A stretch of DNA of 64,000 nucleotides from Asparagopsis taxiformis (taxonomy: Eukaryota > Rhodophyta > Florideophyceae > Bonnemaisoniales > Bonnemaisoniaceae), in assembly GCA_030407315.1 (NCBI GenBank), contig JALQPE010001981.1, positions 51,317 to 115,316 of the forward strand, given 5' to 3'. The translations under genes were made by a program, and so were the position numbers. The notes beneath the pieces are model-generated. The model was not told where the DNA came from and searched no databases. It saw only the letters and a list, made by a program, of their open reading frames with translations. Shown in pieces: positions 1 to 11,283 of this stretch (positions are counted from its first letter, which is position 1; each line of letters begins with the position of its first letter).

Positions 1-1573
1 ACAGGTCTTGGTCCTTTTTTCATCATGGTCCTGCCCCACTCTCTCACGACCAACCTGAACTGGACGTCCGGTGGATGTCCAGCTCGATTGCACTGCTGGC
101 CAGCCCAGAAATTCTAAAATTTCCGAAAAATCAATTTGGTGGCCCAGCATCTCCTGTGCCGAAAATTCCCGCACTCACTTCTGATATACTATATCGTAGT
201 AGTAGTAGTCTAGACGTGTTTCGCACTTGTACGCATCAGGGAAGGCTGCACGGAAGGTTGAGACTACGCTACTTGTGTACCGCGTCGTCTGAAATAGCGA
301 GTAGTGTTTGTTGTATAGTTCTGGAGTATGCGTCTAGTGGTTTGTAAAGCTTGCAGAACGGGATAGGGATGTGGGTGGCCCTATTTTATGAATACATGAG
401 TACCAATATTCAGGGTTGACAAAGCGGAAAGCCATAGGCTCATACATGTTTGGGATTGCGTAGTGGAGAAAATATTTACATCGAAAATTTCTGTGGTATG
501 AGGATGTGTTCTGTGAGGGGATGGAATCTTGGGATGGTACAGGGGGAGGTGGAAATGAATGTACGGAGTGCGGGTTTAGATTGGAGTGTGATTCGGAGAG
601 GAGTGCCGACAAGCATATTATGGGGATTGGGGAGACGCTGCGGGGTGTTGGGGTAGTGAGGGCGGAGGAGGTGTTTAGGTGGGACCGTAGGAGGGTGCAG
701 TTGAAGGCCCCGAGAGAAGGGGGTTTTAGGAAAGTGAGGAGAAAGAGGGGGAGGGGGTGGCGTCTGTTCTGGCTGTGACGAGTGGGGATGTGATGGAGAA
801 GAAGGGGGTTATTGTATTTGGGGAGGGGGGAGTGGGAGGAAGGGTGCGAAGTGGGGGTTGATATGTGTTTCAGAGCGGGGAGGTTTCTGGGGAGACGGCA
901 GGGGAGCGGGAGCGTGGGCCGGTGGTGGTGGTGTATACGGTATCGAAGATGCGGATGGCGTGGGGGCATGGAGCAGCTGAGGGAGGGAGGGGTGGAGCAG
1001 GTCGGGTACGGGATGGGGAGTGAGAGGTTTTCGAAGAGTAAGCTGCAGGGGAAGTTTGTCGAGAGGGCGAAGGAGAGGGGTTGAAGGTAGAGGAGAGAGG
1101 GTATTGAAGAACAATACGTTGCAAAGGTGTTGGGGGAGAGCATGGTCGAGGAGATAGGGGGTGTTTTTCCCTATTCTGAGGTAGTATGAGGACTAGTTAT
1201 ACGAAATCTGTACGGTAGAGCAGAACAGTAGGTATGGAATGGAGGTGTGCACCGTGGAAGCGGGGATAGGTAGCTGAAAATGCGTGCTAGAGTGGTATTG
1301 GGGGTGTTTGAGGTACAGTACGGGGGAGGTGAGCACCAACTGGAAGGGGGTGTGAGCGAGAGGATGAAAAAATTAAAGACGAAATTGGAGTCGACCGACA
1401 AGGAAAAATAGAGTGGTCGCCGTGATGGATGCGGACATCCATGTCGAGCACGGCGGCAGAAATTTCTGGGGTCGAAATTTTTGAATTTCTGAACCGGCGC
1501 CCGTCCTAGGTTGACATAGACATGGTGGAAGTCCATCCCGAGGGGGACATCCGTGGTACTAGAAACAGTGAAT
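1..1573. other. Left half of older element E0, no convincing gene
   Basis: No open frame here has recognisable motifs. The stretch carries scattered short palindromic motifs of the GGACGTCC / GGACATCC kind (near 62-80, 1430 and 1548) and a GTACTAGA motif near 1556. The same motifs reappear directly after the right end of E1 (13885-14015). I infer that 1-1573 and 13878 onward were once continuous and were split by E1. Positions about 530-1335 are strongly G-rich and C-poor on the + strand. Confidence 0.45.
1570..1573. repeat. Target-site duplication GAAT, left copy (E1)
   Basis: GAAT directly precedes the first base of the left TIR, and the same GAAT (13878-13881) directly follows the last base of the right TIR. 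Beyond these four bases the flanks differ (AACAGT before, GTCGTC after), so a 4-bp duplication is the simplest reading. Confidence 0.65.
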
Positions 1574-4167
1574 AACACCACTTTCACGTATTTCAGACTG
1601 GTATTTTCAAAATGGACAAAAACCAAAATGTATTTTATTTGGATGAAATTAATGTCATTGGAAAGAGGAGAATCTGAGCTTTACAGTGGTGTAGTTGGTG
1701 AATTAATTGGAAGCCGTGCTACTTAATTAGATGTTAATATTAAATTACTAGCTACGCGGGAGGAATAGAGATAATATCGGTGTAATAAAGTATGACCGGT
1801 TTGGCATGGTGTACTGCATACCCTCTGGAGAGAGTTTCTGGCCGCACCACCATCACGTTTATGCGTTTTCATTCATTGATGAGAAATCCAAGCTATTAGT
1901 CCAGTGGTTTGACTCGATTTTGGAATTTATGCATTTATTTCTCATATGGCTATCTGCAATGCACTACACTGAAGTATTACTCTTTGGTGGCCGTGGCGAT
2001 GTTGAATGAATAGGAGTGTCGATTTCTGACCGCTGGATAGTGATGAAAGTGGTGGTCAGAGAGTGGTAGAGGCGTGTTGGAGTGCTACTGTGACTCTAGA
2101 AGCCGTGGCAGTGCTTGTTGGGGCCTCCGTGAGTGACTGTAATGGTACATTCACAGCTAGCTGGGAATCAATTTAACCCTGGCGTATCACTGGTGAACAT
2201 GAAGGGTTTTTTTCCCTTGCCTGCACGCATACCGCAAAGAAGCTGCAGCTCCAAAAGTCGAAACAAGATTGAGTACGGCCCACATGAACACTGTTTGCAG
2301 CGCACAGAGTACGCTGTGACGTACCGTCACGTCAAGATGGACGTATAGTTTACGTCAGGCTTTCACTGTTTTATACGGATGTAATTTGTCCAAGTGGCAG
2401 TTCACCAGGCATTACAGAGGATATTCATTTGTCTACAAGATAGCCGTCTGACATGGCATGTTTAAATTCACCTAGGTGCCGAGGCAACACTATATCTTGG
2501 CCAATGGAAGTATGAAAAATACCCACAATCATAACTATTTTGATTGGCTGATGTACTTGTGGAGGGCACCGGAGCTGTTTAGGGCCTGCCCAGCCATTAC
2601 TGGGACTTTATGACGTCAACTGCAAAAGAATATATTCATCTGCGTGACACATACCGATGGGCCACATGAGAGCAGCGGCAAAACTATAGAGCAAGGGTTG
2701 TGCTTGTGACACCGCTGGTTTGGCAAAACAATAAAATTCTGGAGTGCTGTAACAAACTAGATCCCTCTTAATTTCATGTTAGATTGGCTAATTCAAAAGC
2801 GGAATGTCACCCATCAATCACGATTGCGATAAGAACACAACCACCAATAGAGTTGTTGGATATTTTTTCATACAAATTCATCAGATCACAGAGTACTGTG
2901 TGCGTTGATCAATGCTCCCAACATATGGAATACTTGCAGGGCTCTACTGAAGCATACTGTAATTATTTTGCGTGATGTCATGCATCATTGTAAATACAAT
3001 CCGTCACTGCGAATCGTGGCTCTCGTTCTAGCGGAAAATATGAGGGAAAACTGCAGCGACATATTGGCGAATGGATTAAACTCCCAGGCATTAGGATGCT
3101 ACTTTGAATCGAGGGCATTCCATTACATGCCATTGTTGTGAGTATAGCATTCACTCTTCGAAATTTTGCAGTCAATGGGAATCATCAAATGGTGCAACAG
3201 TATCCTTTCCTAGTTGAAAAGGATCCTATCTACACTACGGCCACAATGTTTGCACGCATACAAATGCGTAATGCAATGATCGAGGCCATATAATGATGGA
3301 AATCTTCAAGCTGCAGCACTACGCTGGTTGTTACCGGCTACTATTCGACACCAATATATTTTTATAACGTATTGATAGTAGTTTGCAACGGAAGGAAACT
3401 AAGATGAAAGATGTGCCGGTGTATCTCATACAATTGCAAAAGCTCGCTTCAAATACCTTCCCAGCGCTCGAGCTTTCTGATGCTTCAAACACTCTGAAAC
3501 CTGTCGCCAGCAACACTCATAAGGTTAGTTACATAGCAGAAATTTAATTGAACTGAACGAATGATCTATTGCTACTGCCTGTGAGCAGGTGCAGCTCCAT
3601 AGTCTGCTAGCACTTACATGTTGCGTATGATTATCTCGACGCTATTTCATCTTGGAAAGCTGTAGTATGTATGAAAGCTGCTGTAACTACAACAGCTGAT
3701 ATAGATAGCTGACTATCTACCAAGTACTGAATCAGTACTGAAATTCAGCACGGCTACTAATCCTGTGAGAAAATCGTGTATACGACTCTCACATGCATGC
3801 ATGATAAAGGCACTTCCCTTCATCTCATTGATGATTCCCTCCATTAAATATTGATCACCATCTGATGCAGCAATTTGTACGCCAACGCCACGATAGCATC
3901 GGCACCCCTTCCGGATCGGTTTGCACACAGTCGAAGCAGGTTCCTTCAACTTGGAGTTAACAGCTTGATAATAATTTATCATCTCCACGAACGCATGTTT
4001 GATTATCTCCGAGGGGACAGGCAGCGCGTCAATCCATGGAATCCAAATTTCTTTACATCGTCAATCAGTAGCTAGTGAAGTGAATGGAAACTTTGGAAAC
4101 AATTCTCGTTCCAGTATCACCAGATTATCGAATGGCACGCCAGAACAGCTCGGATGAAAACAGTATA
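1574..4167 (+). repeat. E1 left terminal inverted repeat (2594 bp)
   Basis: It starts AACACCACTTTCACG and is the reverse complement of 11284-13877 over its whole length. Identity stops sharply at 4167/11284. It contains small palindromes that could be protein-binding sites, for example GTGACG-TAC-CGTCAC at 2316-2330 and AGTACTGA-A-TCAGTACT near 3722. One small open frame lies inside (3713-3982, -). Confidence 0.9.
3713..3982 (-). CDS. Small unknown protein inside left TIR (89 aa)
   Basis: I do not recognise it. The open frame reads as plausible protein (MINYYQAVNSKLKEP at the start, ending STDSVLGR) and stays open for about 26 further codons upstream of this ATG, with a TGA just before. An upstream exon or a missed start is therefore possible. 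An identical copy sits in the right TIR at 11469-11738 on +. Being in the TIR, it is always present twice per element and could be a small accessory protein, the remnant of a captured exon, or chance. Low certainty. Confidence 0.3.
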   Translation of the reverse strand: MINYYQAVNSKLKEPASTVCKPIRKGCRCYRGVGVQIAASDGDQYLMEGIINEMKGSAFIMHACESRIHDFLTGLVAVLNFSTDSVLGR

Positions 4168-4235
4168 CCTGGACGCAGAAAGTTCATGGAAATGTTCACA
4201 GTCGCTGTTTCCATAAATCTCACAGACCAGTGTGG

Positions 4236-7217
4236 TTAGTCGTTCTGTGATGAGCGAAACGATGCTCTGGAACCTCTGGTGTTTTGGTGAGTCTCATTCT
4301 TGTGGAATGTAGGTGCGCATTTCGAACATATCTTTTCTGCCTTATCACCACCTCCACATAGATTGTGCACTGGAATCTTGCAAGCCACACATCTAGACAG
4401 AATTCTTTCTGGAACTTGAGCTGCATCATCCATCTGAAACTTGCACTCGTCACCTGATGCACATATCACTTTCACCGCTTTTACAACGTGTTTATCCTTA
4501 CTGCAATCCTGAGTCATGTCCTGGACCTGCTCTCTTCTTCTCTTTTCTGTATATCCAGAAGCTCCGTTTTGGTTGCAACCTTCCTCAACTTCCAGTGTTT
4601 CCAATTCCATGTTCTCAATGTATGAATCTCTATTTTGAGAAGATGATATCTTCTTTGAATAGCAGGGCTCAGAGGTAGCGATGTCTTCATTGAAAGTGTC
4701 ACCCTTTGAATCAAAAATACTGATAAGTCTTTGAGAGTCTTCGATAGCTCCTGGAGGACGTGTAGACGACATTCTAGTACACTTCATTCTCTCAAGGCTC
4801 AAAACTTTTTCTTTTGCATACATTCGTATACGTTTTGCAGCCAATCTGAAACAATCTGGAATATTTTCAATAAGAGTACACTTGCGATTGCTAGCTAGAC
4901 ATGCAATTCCAGTGGTCATTGTCCCCGCATAGGGGTCCAGTACATGACCACCATGAGGACAAAATGTGAGGAGGATCTCAAGAAGAAGTGATGGGTTCTT
5001 TTCTTCTACTCTTACACGAGTACGAGTTCCTGGATACACAAGTTTGTTCCTCGTCATTGGCACATTGTCAATAGCTGCAAACTTCCGTTTGTGTGTACTC
5101 TCAACCAGACTATACTGGTCTTCCAAGTTTATCTTGAAGGAAGGATGAATTCCATCTCTTTTTGCAACCAACCCGTACTCAGAAGTGTTCTGAGGAAATA
5201 TTTTGGAGTTATTTATTTGCATTTCACCGGATTTCTTCACAACGTTGAATGGGTATGCCATGACCATCATCCCTACATCGCTGAAGGCCTTTTTCCATCT
5301 CACAAATAGATGAATTGAGGTAAATAGGAAGATGTATGACCCTTCTGAAAGGCACCGCCTCGAGAACTGCGCCAGATCACACATTTCCTTGTCACCTATA
5401 TAGTCTACATATCCCTTTCCAGTCTGAGCTTGGTTGCTTTTCACCGAGTAGGGTGGATCGCACAGTATGAAGTCAAACTTCGCATCTTGCGGTAGAATAG
5501 TCTTTTCGAATTGCTGCCATGTCATTTGATGCAGTTCGATGCCAAAGTTTTCAAGTGGACACTTGCTAGAAGCAATTTCATCAGATGTATCCTGGGCAAC
5601 CTCTATCCTATGCAACCTTTCAGTCTGAGCACCAGAGTTTGCATTAATTTTTTCTCTATCCAACTGGATGCCAGCTTTCCTAAAATCATTCCGTGCATGA
5701 GCAGAATTATTCATTCGAACAGAACCAGACCCACCGTCGCGATTATTCCTTTCATTTTGTGTATCTCGACCATCTTCACTAGGATTCCTTATATCAATGG
5801 AGCAGTTTCCTTCCGTTCCCAAAGATGTGTTCTCTTGATCATCACTTGCAATAGTTTTTGGTTTGTCAGACTCACTTCCTTTCGGAGAGTTGCTCGGTTC
5901 TGCAAGGTCTTTATGTGTGTCGGCACAAATCGCAGATGAATCCTTTGTGTTATCTTGACTCCGACCTGCATTCATGTACTTCTGGGAAAGGAAAGAGTGA
6001 TTATGAGGACAACACTTGGCATGGATTTTGAGCAACGCAAGAAGAATTTCGCGTCCATTGCTTTTGTTTTCTTCAACATCGGAATCAAATAGACTTGATC
6101 GAAGGAGATTTTGTTTGGCTAGAGACATACCAGGAGGCCAGGGATCTCCGCCCAAGAATTCGTCAAATTTTTCAGCTTCTAGACGAGCATTGATGGCCGC
6201 AATGGTCTGTTTCTGCAAAACTGAAGCACTGACAGGTTTGAAACCTGTAGCCTTACAGAATGCTTGAAGTCGATAGAGAGCATTTATCCGATCTTGTTCT
6301 GATGCCGACTTGAAGGAGGAGGCTCCTTTGAGGGTGTTCGTTGTTAGCATATTTCTGTACAATCTACTGTCCACTGAAGATTGAGCAGGAATGGAACTGC
6401 CATCTTGTACCGCTTTCCTCTTGTAGTGTTTACCAGCAAGTTTTTCGTACTCCCCATTCACAATCTCCCCGATCACCTTTAGTACAGGTTCAGTCAAGGA
6501 AATTGCACAACCCGCTAATTGACGGAGAGTGGATGTGGCTCTACCCTGGCCACCACAGTAATGGTCCGCAACAGCGGTAACAAATCCTTTGGTTTTCTCA
6601 TTTGTTCCGAGGAACTTCTGCAGGTAGTACGAATCATCTTTTAAGTTGCGGAGAATGTCATACTGAGTTGTCTCTATTATGTACTCAGATTCCTGGAAAG
6701 CATTGCAAGCACGCGCATAAGCTCGAAGAACGTGTATCTCAGCCGGCTTAACTACCATAACGCTCCACATGAACCCTGACCATTGGTTTGGTTTCTTCTC
6801 AATGAGCCTAAGGATAGTTTGATGGCGGTGTGCCCCATCAACTATCCCATACCAAACCTCCTGAGAAGCCACATGTTTTCGAGCTTCTTCGTCGGAAAGT
6901 CCGCTAGAGCTGAAATATTCTTGTGGGTAGCTATCGTAATGTCCGGCGAGCTTGATAACAGTCGCCTTACCTCCAGCTGAACTTAATCCAGTAATGAAAT
7001 CCTTCCCCGAACTTCCACCTTCAAAGCAGTGCTCCAATCTGGCTATACCAGACTTGGAAAGAGATCGGACCTTTGTCAACGGAATACAAGACCTCGGGTC
7101 GACCTTCGTAAGGAATGCGCCATCTTCAAGCTCAGAGAAAGCAGCTTTAGATACAACCAATTCATTCTCATCTGAGACATTAGTTTTCTGTCTCTTCTTC
7201 TGACGCCTTCGAGACAT
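4236..7217 (-). CDS. ParB-like / beta-class DNA amino-methyltransferase / PHD-like zinc finger fusion
   Basis: 993 aa starting at the ATG at 7217 (the frame is open two codons further). Order: basic N-terminus (RRRQKKRQK, possible nuclear signal); ParB/Srx-like domain about residues 35-240 with the signature DGAHR near 127-131; low-complexity polar linker about 415-545; DNA methyltransferase about 555-800 with DPPY (587-590) followed downstream by the SAM-site motif DPYAG (761-765); C-terminal Cys/His zinc-binding segment about 919-968 (CxxC...HxxC...CxxC, PHD-like). DPPY before the SAM motif is the beta-class order of N6-adenine/N4-cytosine methyltransferases of the N6_N4_Mtase family. No frameshift or stop is present. 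It lies inside transposon E1, divergent from the transposase, and ends about 70 bp from the left TIR. Inference: it methylates element or host DNA, with the ParB and zinc-finger modules as targeting parts. Confidence 0.82.
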   Translation of the reverse strand: MSRRRQKKRQKTNVSDENELVVSKAAFSELEDGAFLTKVDPRSCIPLTKVRSLSKSGIARLEHCFEGGSSGKDFITGLSSAGGKATVIKLAGHYDSYPQEYFSSSGLSDEEARKHVASQEVWYGIVDGAHRHQTILRLIEKKPNQWSGFMWSVMVVKPAEIHVLRAYARACNAFQESEYIIETTQYDILRNLKDDSYYLQKFLGTNEKTKGFVTAVADHYCGGQGRATSTLRQLAGCAISLTEPVLKVIGEIVNGEYEKLAGKHYKRKAVQDGSSIPAQSSVDSRLYRNMLTTNTLKGASSFKSASEQDRINALYRLQAFCKATGFKPVSASVLQKQTIAAINARLEAEKFDEFLGGDPWPPGMSLAKQNLLRSSLFDSDVEENKSNGREILLALLKIHAKCCPHNHSFLSQKYMNAGRSQDNTKDSSAICADTHKDLAEPSNSPKGSESDKPKTIASDDQENTSLGTEGNCSIDIRNPSEDGRDTQNERNNRDGGSGSVRMNNSAHARNDFRKAGIQLDREKINANSGAQTERLHRIEVAQDTSDEIASSKCPLENFGIELHQMTWQQFEKTILPQDAKFDFILCDPPYSVKSNQAQTGKGYVDYIGDKEMCDLAQFSRRCLSEGSYIFLFTSIHLFVRWKKAFSDVGMMVMAYPFNVVKKSGEMQINNSKIFPQNTSEYGLVAKRDGIHPSFKINLEDQYSLVESTHKRKFAAIDNVPMTRNKLVYPGTRTRVRVEEKNPSLLLEILLTFCPHGGHVLDPYAGTMTTGIACLASNRKCTLIENIPDCFRLAAKRIRMYAKEKVLSLERMKCTRMSSTRPPGAIEDSQRLISIFDSKGDTFNEDIATSEPCYSKKISSSQNRDSYIENMELETLEVEEGCNQNGASGYTEKRRREQVQDMTQDCSKDKHVVKAVKVICASGDECKFQMDDAAQVPERILSRCVACKIPVHNLCGGGDKAEKICSKCAPTFHKNETHQNTRGSRASFRSSQND

Positions 7218-8527
7218 CTTCAATTGAAATTTCTTGCTGCGTTGAAAGATAGGTGGAAAATATCGCTACCTCGCAGATGATGGGATAGTGGTCACGAAGT
7301 AGTGCGCTGATCACCGCGTTATGAATAGAGGTGGAAGAAATCGGTTCCAGCTCCAGTTAAAAGCAGGAGTGTCGCGGATATGAAGAAATTTCACTTGGAG
7401 AGGCAACCTATGCGCTTTCCCTAGCCCTTTACCTTTATCATTGATGTCATGGAGCAAAATTGATCCGGATCCAATTGTGATCCGATTCAGCTATGTTCAG
7501 TTCGTTGGGAAGAGTCTCAGAGATCTACATGAATATCCCAATCACTACCATGGAGCTTAGACCTATCACCTGATTCTAAAAACAGGAATTGGCCTGAAAG
7601 AACAGAGATCACAATCATCTCCAATTTATGATGAATCTAGAATGTACAGTAAATTGCGAGTATGTCTGCTTCTAATGTGCTACTGCCAGATACAAAACTT
7701 AAATTATGAATGAAATACAGCCTCTTTTAGAACCCTAGCTTTTCCACAACATGATTCAGTCAGCTTTCAAAGAAGAGAGGCTATCTTCATCCAGCGTGAA
7801 TCTATCGAGTGATATTGAAAACATGTAGTTGATGAGTTTTGTACACGTATAATTGTGCTATCGTGTAGGAAACCCATCATCTTTCAAACTGAGAGAGGTG
7901 TGAATATTATGCAGTTCTTGTAACAACAAGAGGCTGATTTCTATTTCAGCGGTTTACGGGCCAAAGTAAATGGTCGAGCAACGATTGCTGCACAACGGCG
8001 CACCATTCTGTTCTCAAAAGAGTATTCAAACGTAAAGGTTTGGTGCCGTAACATGATATATCGATATCATCAGTATGCGTGGTGCGTCACACATCAGTAT
8101 GATATTCACGCGATGGAACGAAAATATTTGAATATATTTTAATATGGAACAATTGTTCCAGCCCAATAGTGTCGATGAAACTCGAAATCAATCTCAGTTT
8201 TCATGAGCCATCACTATGACTGGATGCAGGTTTACATACATATCTATCGAAGACCATGTGCCTTTTGAATCAAGTGACCGTTTTTTTCAAAGGCTTCACC
8301 TCTGCTTCGTATGATACGGAGTTCAGCTTCATATATGAAGCTAATGCGCCGTAGAACTCCGTGCATTCAGAAGTGAAATTTCATGCGTTCATGTCATTAC
8401 ATGTATACTTCAAAGCAAACGATGCTGCTATGGTAGTCCTCTGGGGCACGAGCTCAACTCCTATCTTCAGATCCAAACTTGTTTCAAGGATAGATACTGT
8501 TATCTACACCATTATCAGGTGTGCCAA
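7218..8527. promoter_or_regulatory. Divergent intergenic region between methyltransferase and transposase of E1
   Basis: About 1.3 kb separates two genes transcribed away from each other, so it should hold both promoters. It is AT-rich with no long open frame. I could not fix a TATA box or initiator. Shared control of the two genes follows only from the head-to-head arrangement. Confidence 0.4.
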
Positions 8528-11048
8528 ATGAGCCCAGACCAAAACAAAGTTCTTTGGAGCCAAATGATGCAGTTGCATGAGAACAAAGACGCAGAAAAGC
8601 TTCCAGGAAACTTCTCGATTTCAAGACGACATTCATGCGCAAACCAGGAGTATTCGGATTCAAATGATTGCTCTGATTTTAGTGGAAATACCTCTAGTTC
8701 CGAAGACCGAGACCCGGATTGGAAACCTTATCGAATAGCTAAGAGTTCCCCTCCTTTCTCCGTTGATAATGCAAAAATGAGGGTGAGTGGTTTTCTTCCT
8801 CTTTAGAACCACAACACTTGTGTAAACCGACATGTCGCTCTGATATACTCGCTTCTGAAGCGGATGGAAGCCCTTACTCGAAGCTTCGAAAAAGGAAATA
8901 CACGTTTAAGAATAGGGCAAGGAGTAAACGAGGAGGGCTAAGTCTTCTACGACAGAAAAGAAAAAATGCCTCAACTTCCACTATCAACCCATTCCTGGAA
9001 GATCGACTGTGTTGCCAGCGTTTGAAGTTCTTCCAGAGAGTTGATAAGCATTATCTTTTTGAACAACACAAAAGGGTGATGGGTATGTCTCGGGAACAAG
9101 TGAAACGTACCCTTACTTCCATGTATAACCCAGAGACTAACAAATTCTACTTCAATGCACAAAAAGTCTGCAGCATATTTATCTCAGAAGCCTTCGGGAT
9201 TTCAAAGACTTTGCAGTCTTGCGTGAAGGGAACCAAATGTGCTCGTGCTTCAAGCTCAATTGAAACGATGCCACGATGTCCTCCAATCAATGGTTGCAAG
9301 AGAGATTTCATCATTAACTTTCTAAATAGTCTCGCTGATAACACTGCCCAGCTTATGCCTGACTGTAATGAGAAGCATTTACCCTGGTTCGATAAGAAAT
9401 CGGTTTACAATCTGTTTCGCGAAGAATTCTCCATGGTAGATGCAGCTGCTAATCCGATACCACCGCCCTCGGCAAGCTATTTCTATAGGACATGGAGTCA
9501 ACACGTGCAGTCTGTGAAAGTTCGTCGCCACCACCGTTTTACTAAGTGCGATGAATGCGAGCTCCTTCGCTCCGAGCTGAACAAGTGTGGTACCAATGAG
9601 CAGAGAGAAAAGCCGATTCTCATGCGTCAAAGATTACATCATGATTTTATTGGCAGAGAGCGACGCGAATATGCGAGGAAAATTCAACAGGCGGAGAGGA
9701 ATCCTTCAGTTATCTGTTCGATGGTTGTAGATGGAGCTGATCAGTCAGCCTTTGGTCTTCCCCATTTCACTTTTGATACCAAGTCGAGTCGAGGCCACAA
9801 GCTCAAAACGAAATTAGTGGGAGTACTGGAACACGGTCCAACAAAAAGGTTGAACCTCTTTCTACTTACAGAGGAGTTTCAGACTGGAGGAAACCACGTG
9901 ATAGAAAGTATCCACCGCGTTATACAGCAAAAATATGAAAGTGGCCTTTTCCCAAAGACATTGTATGTGCAGCTCGATAATTGCACACGAGAAAATAAGA
10001 ATCGCTTTGTTTTGGCCTACCTTGAAATGATGGTGTCAAAGGTGTGTTCGAAGAAGTTTATGCCTCATTTCTACCCATTGGACACACGCACTCAGACATT
10101 GACCAATGTTTCAGCAGGACCTCCCACCGACTTCGCTTGAACGATGCTATCACCATGGATGACCTTTTATCTGAGCTTCGGAAATCATTTAGTCCTACCC
10201 CTCATGTTTCCAGGATGCTTCACGTGGCAAATTTTTCAGAGTTGTGTACACAAGAGAAATGCTTAGCCAAAGTTCCCGCATTCAGCCACTTCAGGTTTTT
10301 TAAATTTTGCCGAGCAAGTGGACCTCCCAGATCTGAATTTGAGTCGTATAGGACATTGTGCTTGGTTCGGATTGGGTGCAACGACAACTGGTGTAATTTA
10401 TCAGAGAACAACAGCGGATTTCTGAGGCGAACTCCTGACATTCGCTTGACGCCTCCAACCGTCTTGGAGGCCCCGGACAACCTTGCAGAGGAAAATAAGT
10501 TTCTGGACTCTAATGAAGCTAGAATTGGAGATGCTACGAAACTTGCATCTCTGAAGCATTTGAGGGATCGCGTGTACACTTCTAGGAATGAGGACTTCCA
10601 CTGGGACATGGGACAGGCGGTAGAGATGAATGGAAAGTACAGGATTCATCAGAGCTTTGATACTGACGGATATTCCTCTAGCGTGGATTTCGCAAATGGA
10701 ACGCCACACTACAAATTAGATTACGATGCTCACGAGTTCATTGCAGTGAAGAAAGATGACAAGAACTCTCCATTTTGGATTGCAGAGATTATATCTATTA
10801 TGAGAGATGGATTTGATTCTACTGCAAGGGCTCTCAAAGTTCGTTGGTATGAGGCTTCTGGAAAGGAGAGAGACGCTTTCTATGCCACATACAAACCGAG
10901 CTTTATGCAGGTATCCGGTGAAAAAGTCCCTTATATGCAAGATATCAGTGTCAAAACAGTTTTGGTGAAGTTCTCAGCGTTGAGAAGAGACAACAAACTA
11001 ACTGTGAATGATTCAAAAAGCATCCGGTCAGCTCTTGGAATATCTTAG
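8528..11048 (+). pseudogene. DUF7869-like DDE-type transposase gene of E1, frame broken by small changes or introns
   Basis: Three consecutive frames encode one protein: 8528-8806, 8818-10140 and about 10044-11048. The motifs VDGADQSAFGLPHF, VQLDNC.RENKNR and FLPIGHTHSDIDQ are spaced like an RNase-H-fold transposase; the Asp residues in them are candidate catalytic acids. I match this by eye to DUF7869-type proteins. Break 1: the first frame runs into GTGAGT at 8783. An intron 8783-8883 ending CGAAG would join the frames; a frameshift is the alternative. Break 2: at 10041-10047 GTGTG appears to carry an extra GT; removing it joins the frames, and the related copy at 15350-15420 reads through at this site. 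After the catalytic region comes a C-terminal domain (PFWIAEIISI near 10770) also found in the second copy. Probably recently inactivated, or spliced. Confidence 0.68.
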
Positions 11049-11283
11049 TACATGAGATATCGCACATCTAGTTGATACCCTGACGTTCATTGCCAATACT
11101 GTCGCACGCCAAGTGACTCCCAAAAGAATATTCTACTCATACGGGATTATTTGTCCAGGATCCCTCCATACTTGACAGACTTCTACTTCAATAGGAACAA
11201 CTTAGTGAGTGAAGCTTCTTCTGTCATGTTTCGCGTCTCAAAACATAGGATAATGAATTTTTCACGACCAGCCAAGAACCTGC
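11049..11283. other. 3' flank of the E1 transposase, nothing recognised
   Basis: A 235-bp unique spacer between the transposase stop and the right TIR. No gene or motif seen. It probably holds the transposase polyadenylation signals. Confidence 0.4.

Noticed and set aside
334..1143. 269-codon open frame on - near the left end
   Set aside because: Ser/Pro/Leu-rich low complexity caused by the strand skew; other frames in the same interval are equally open, and there is no domain.
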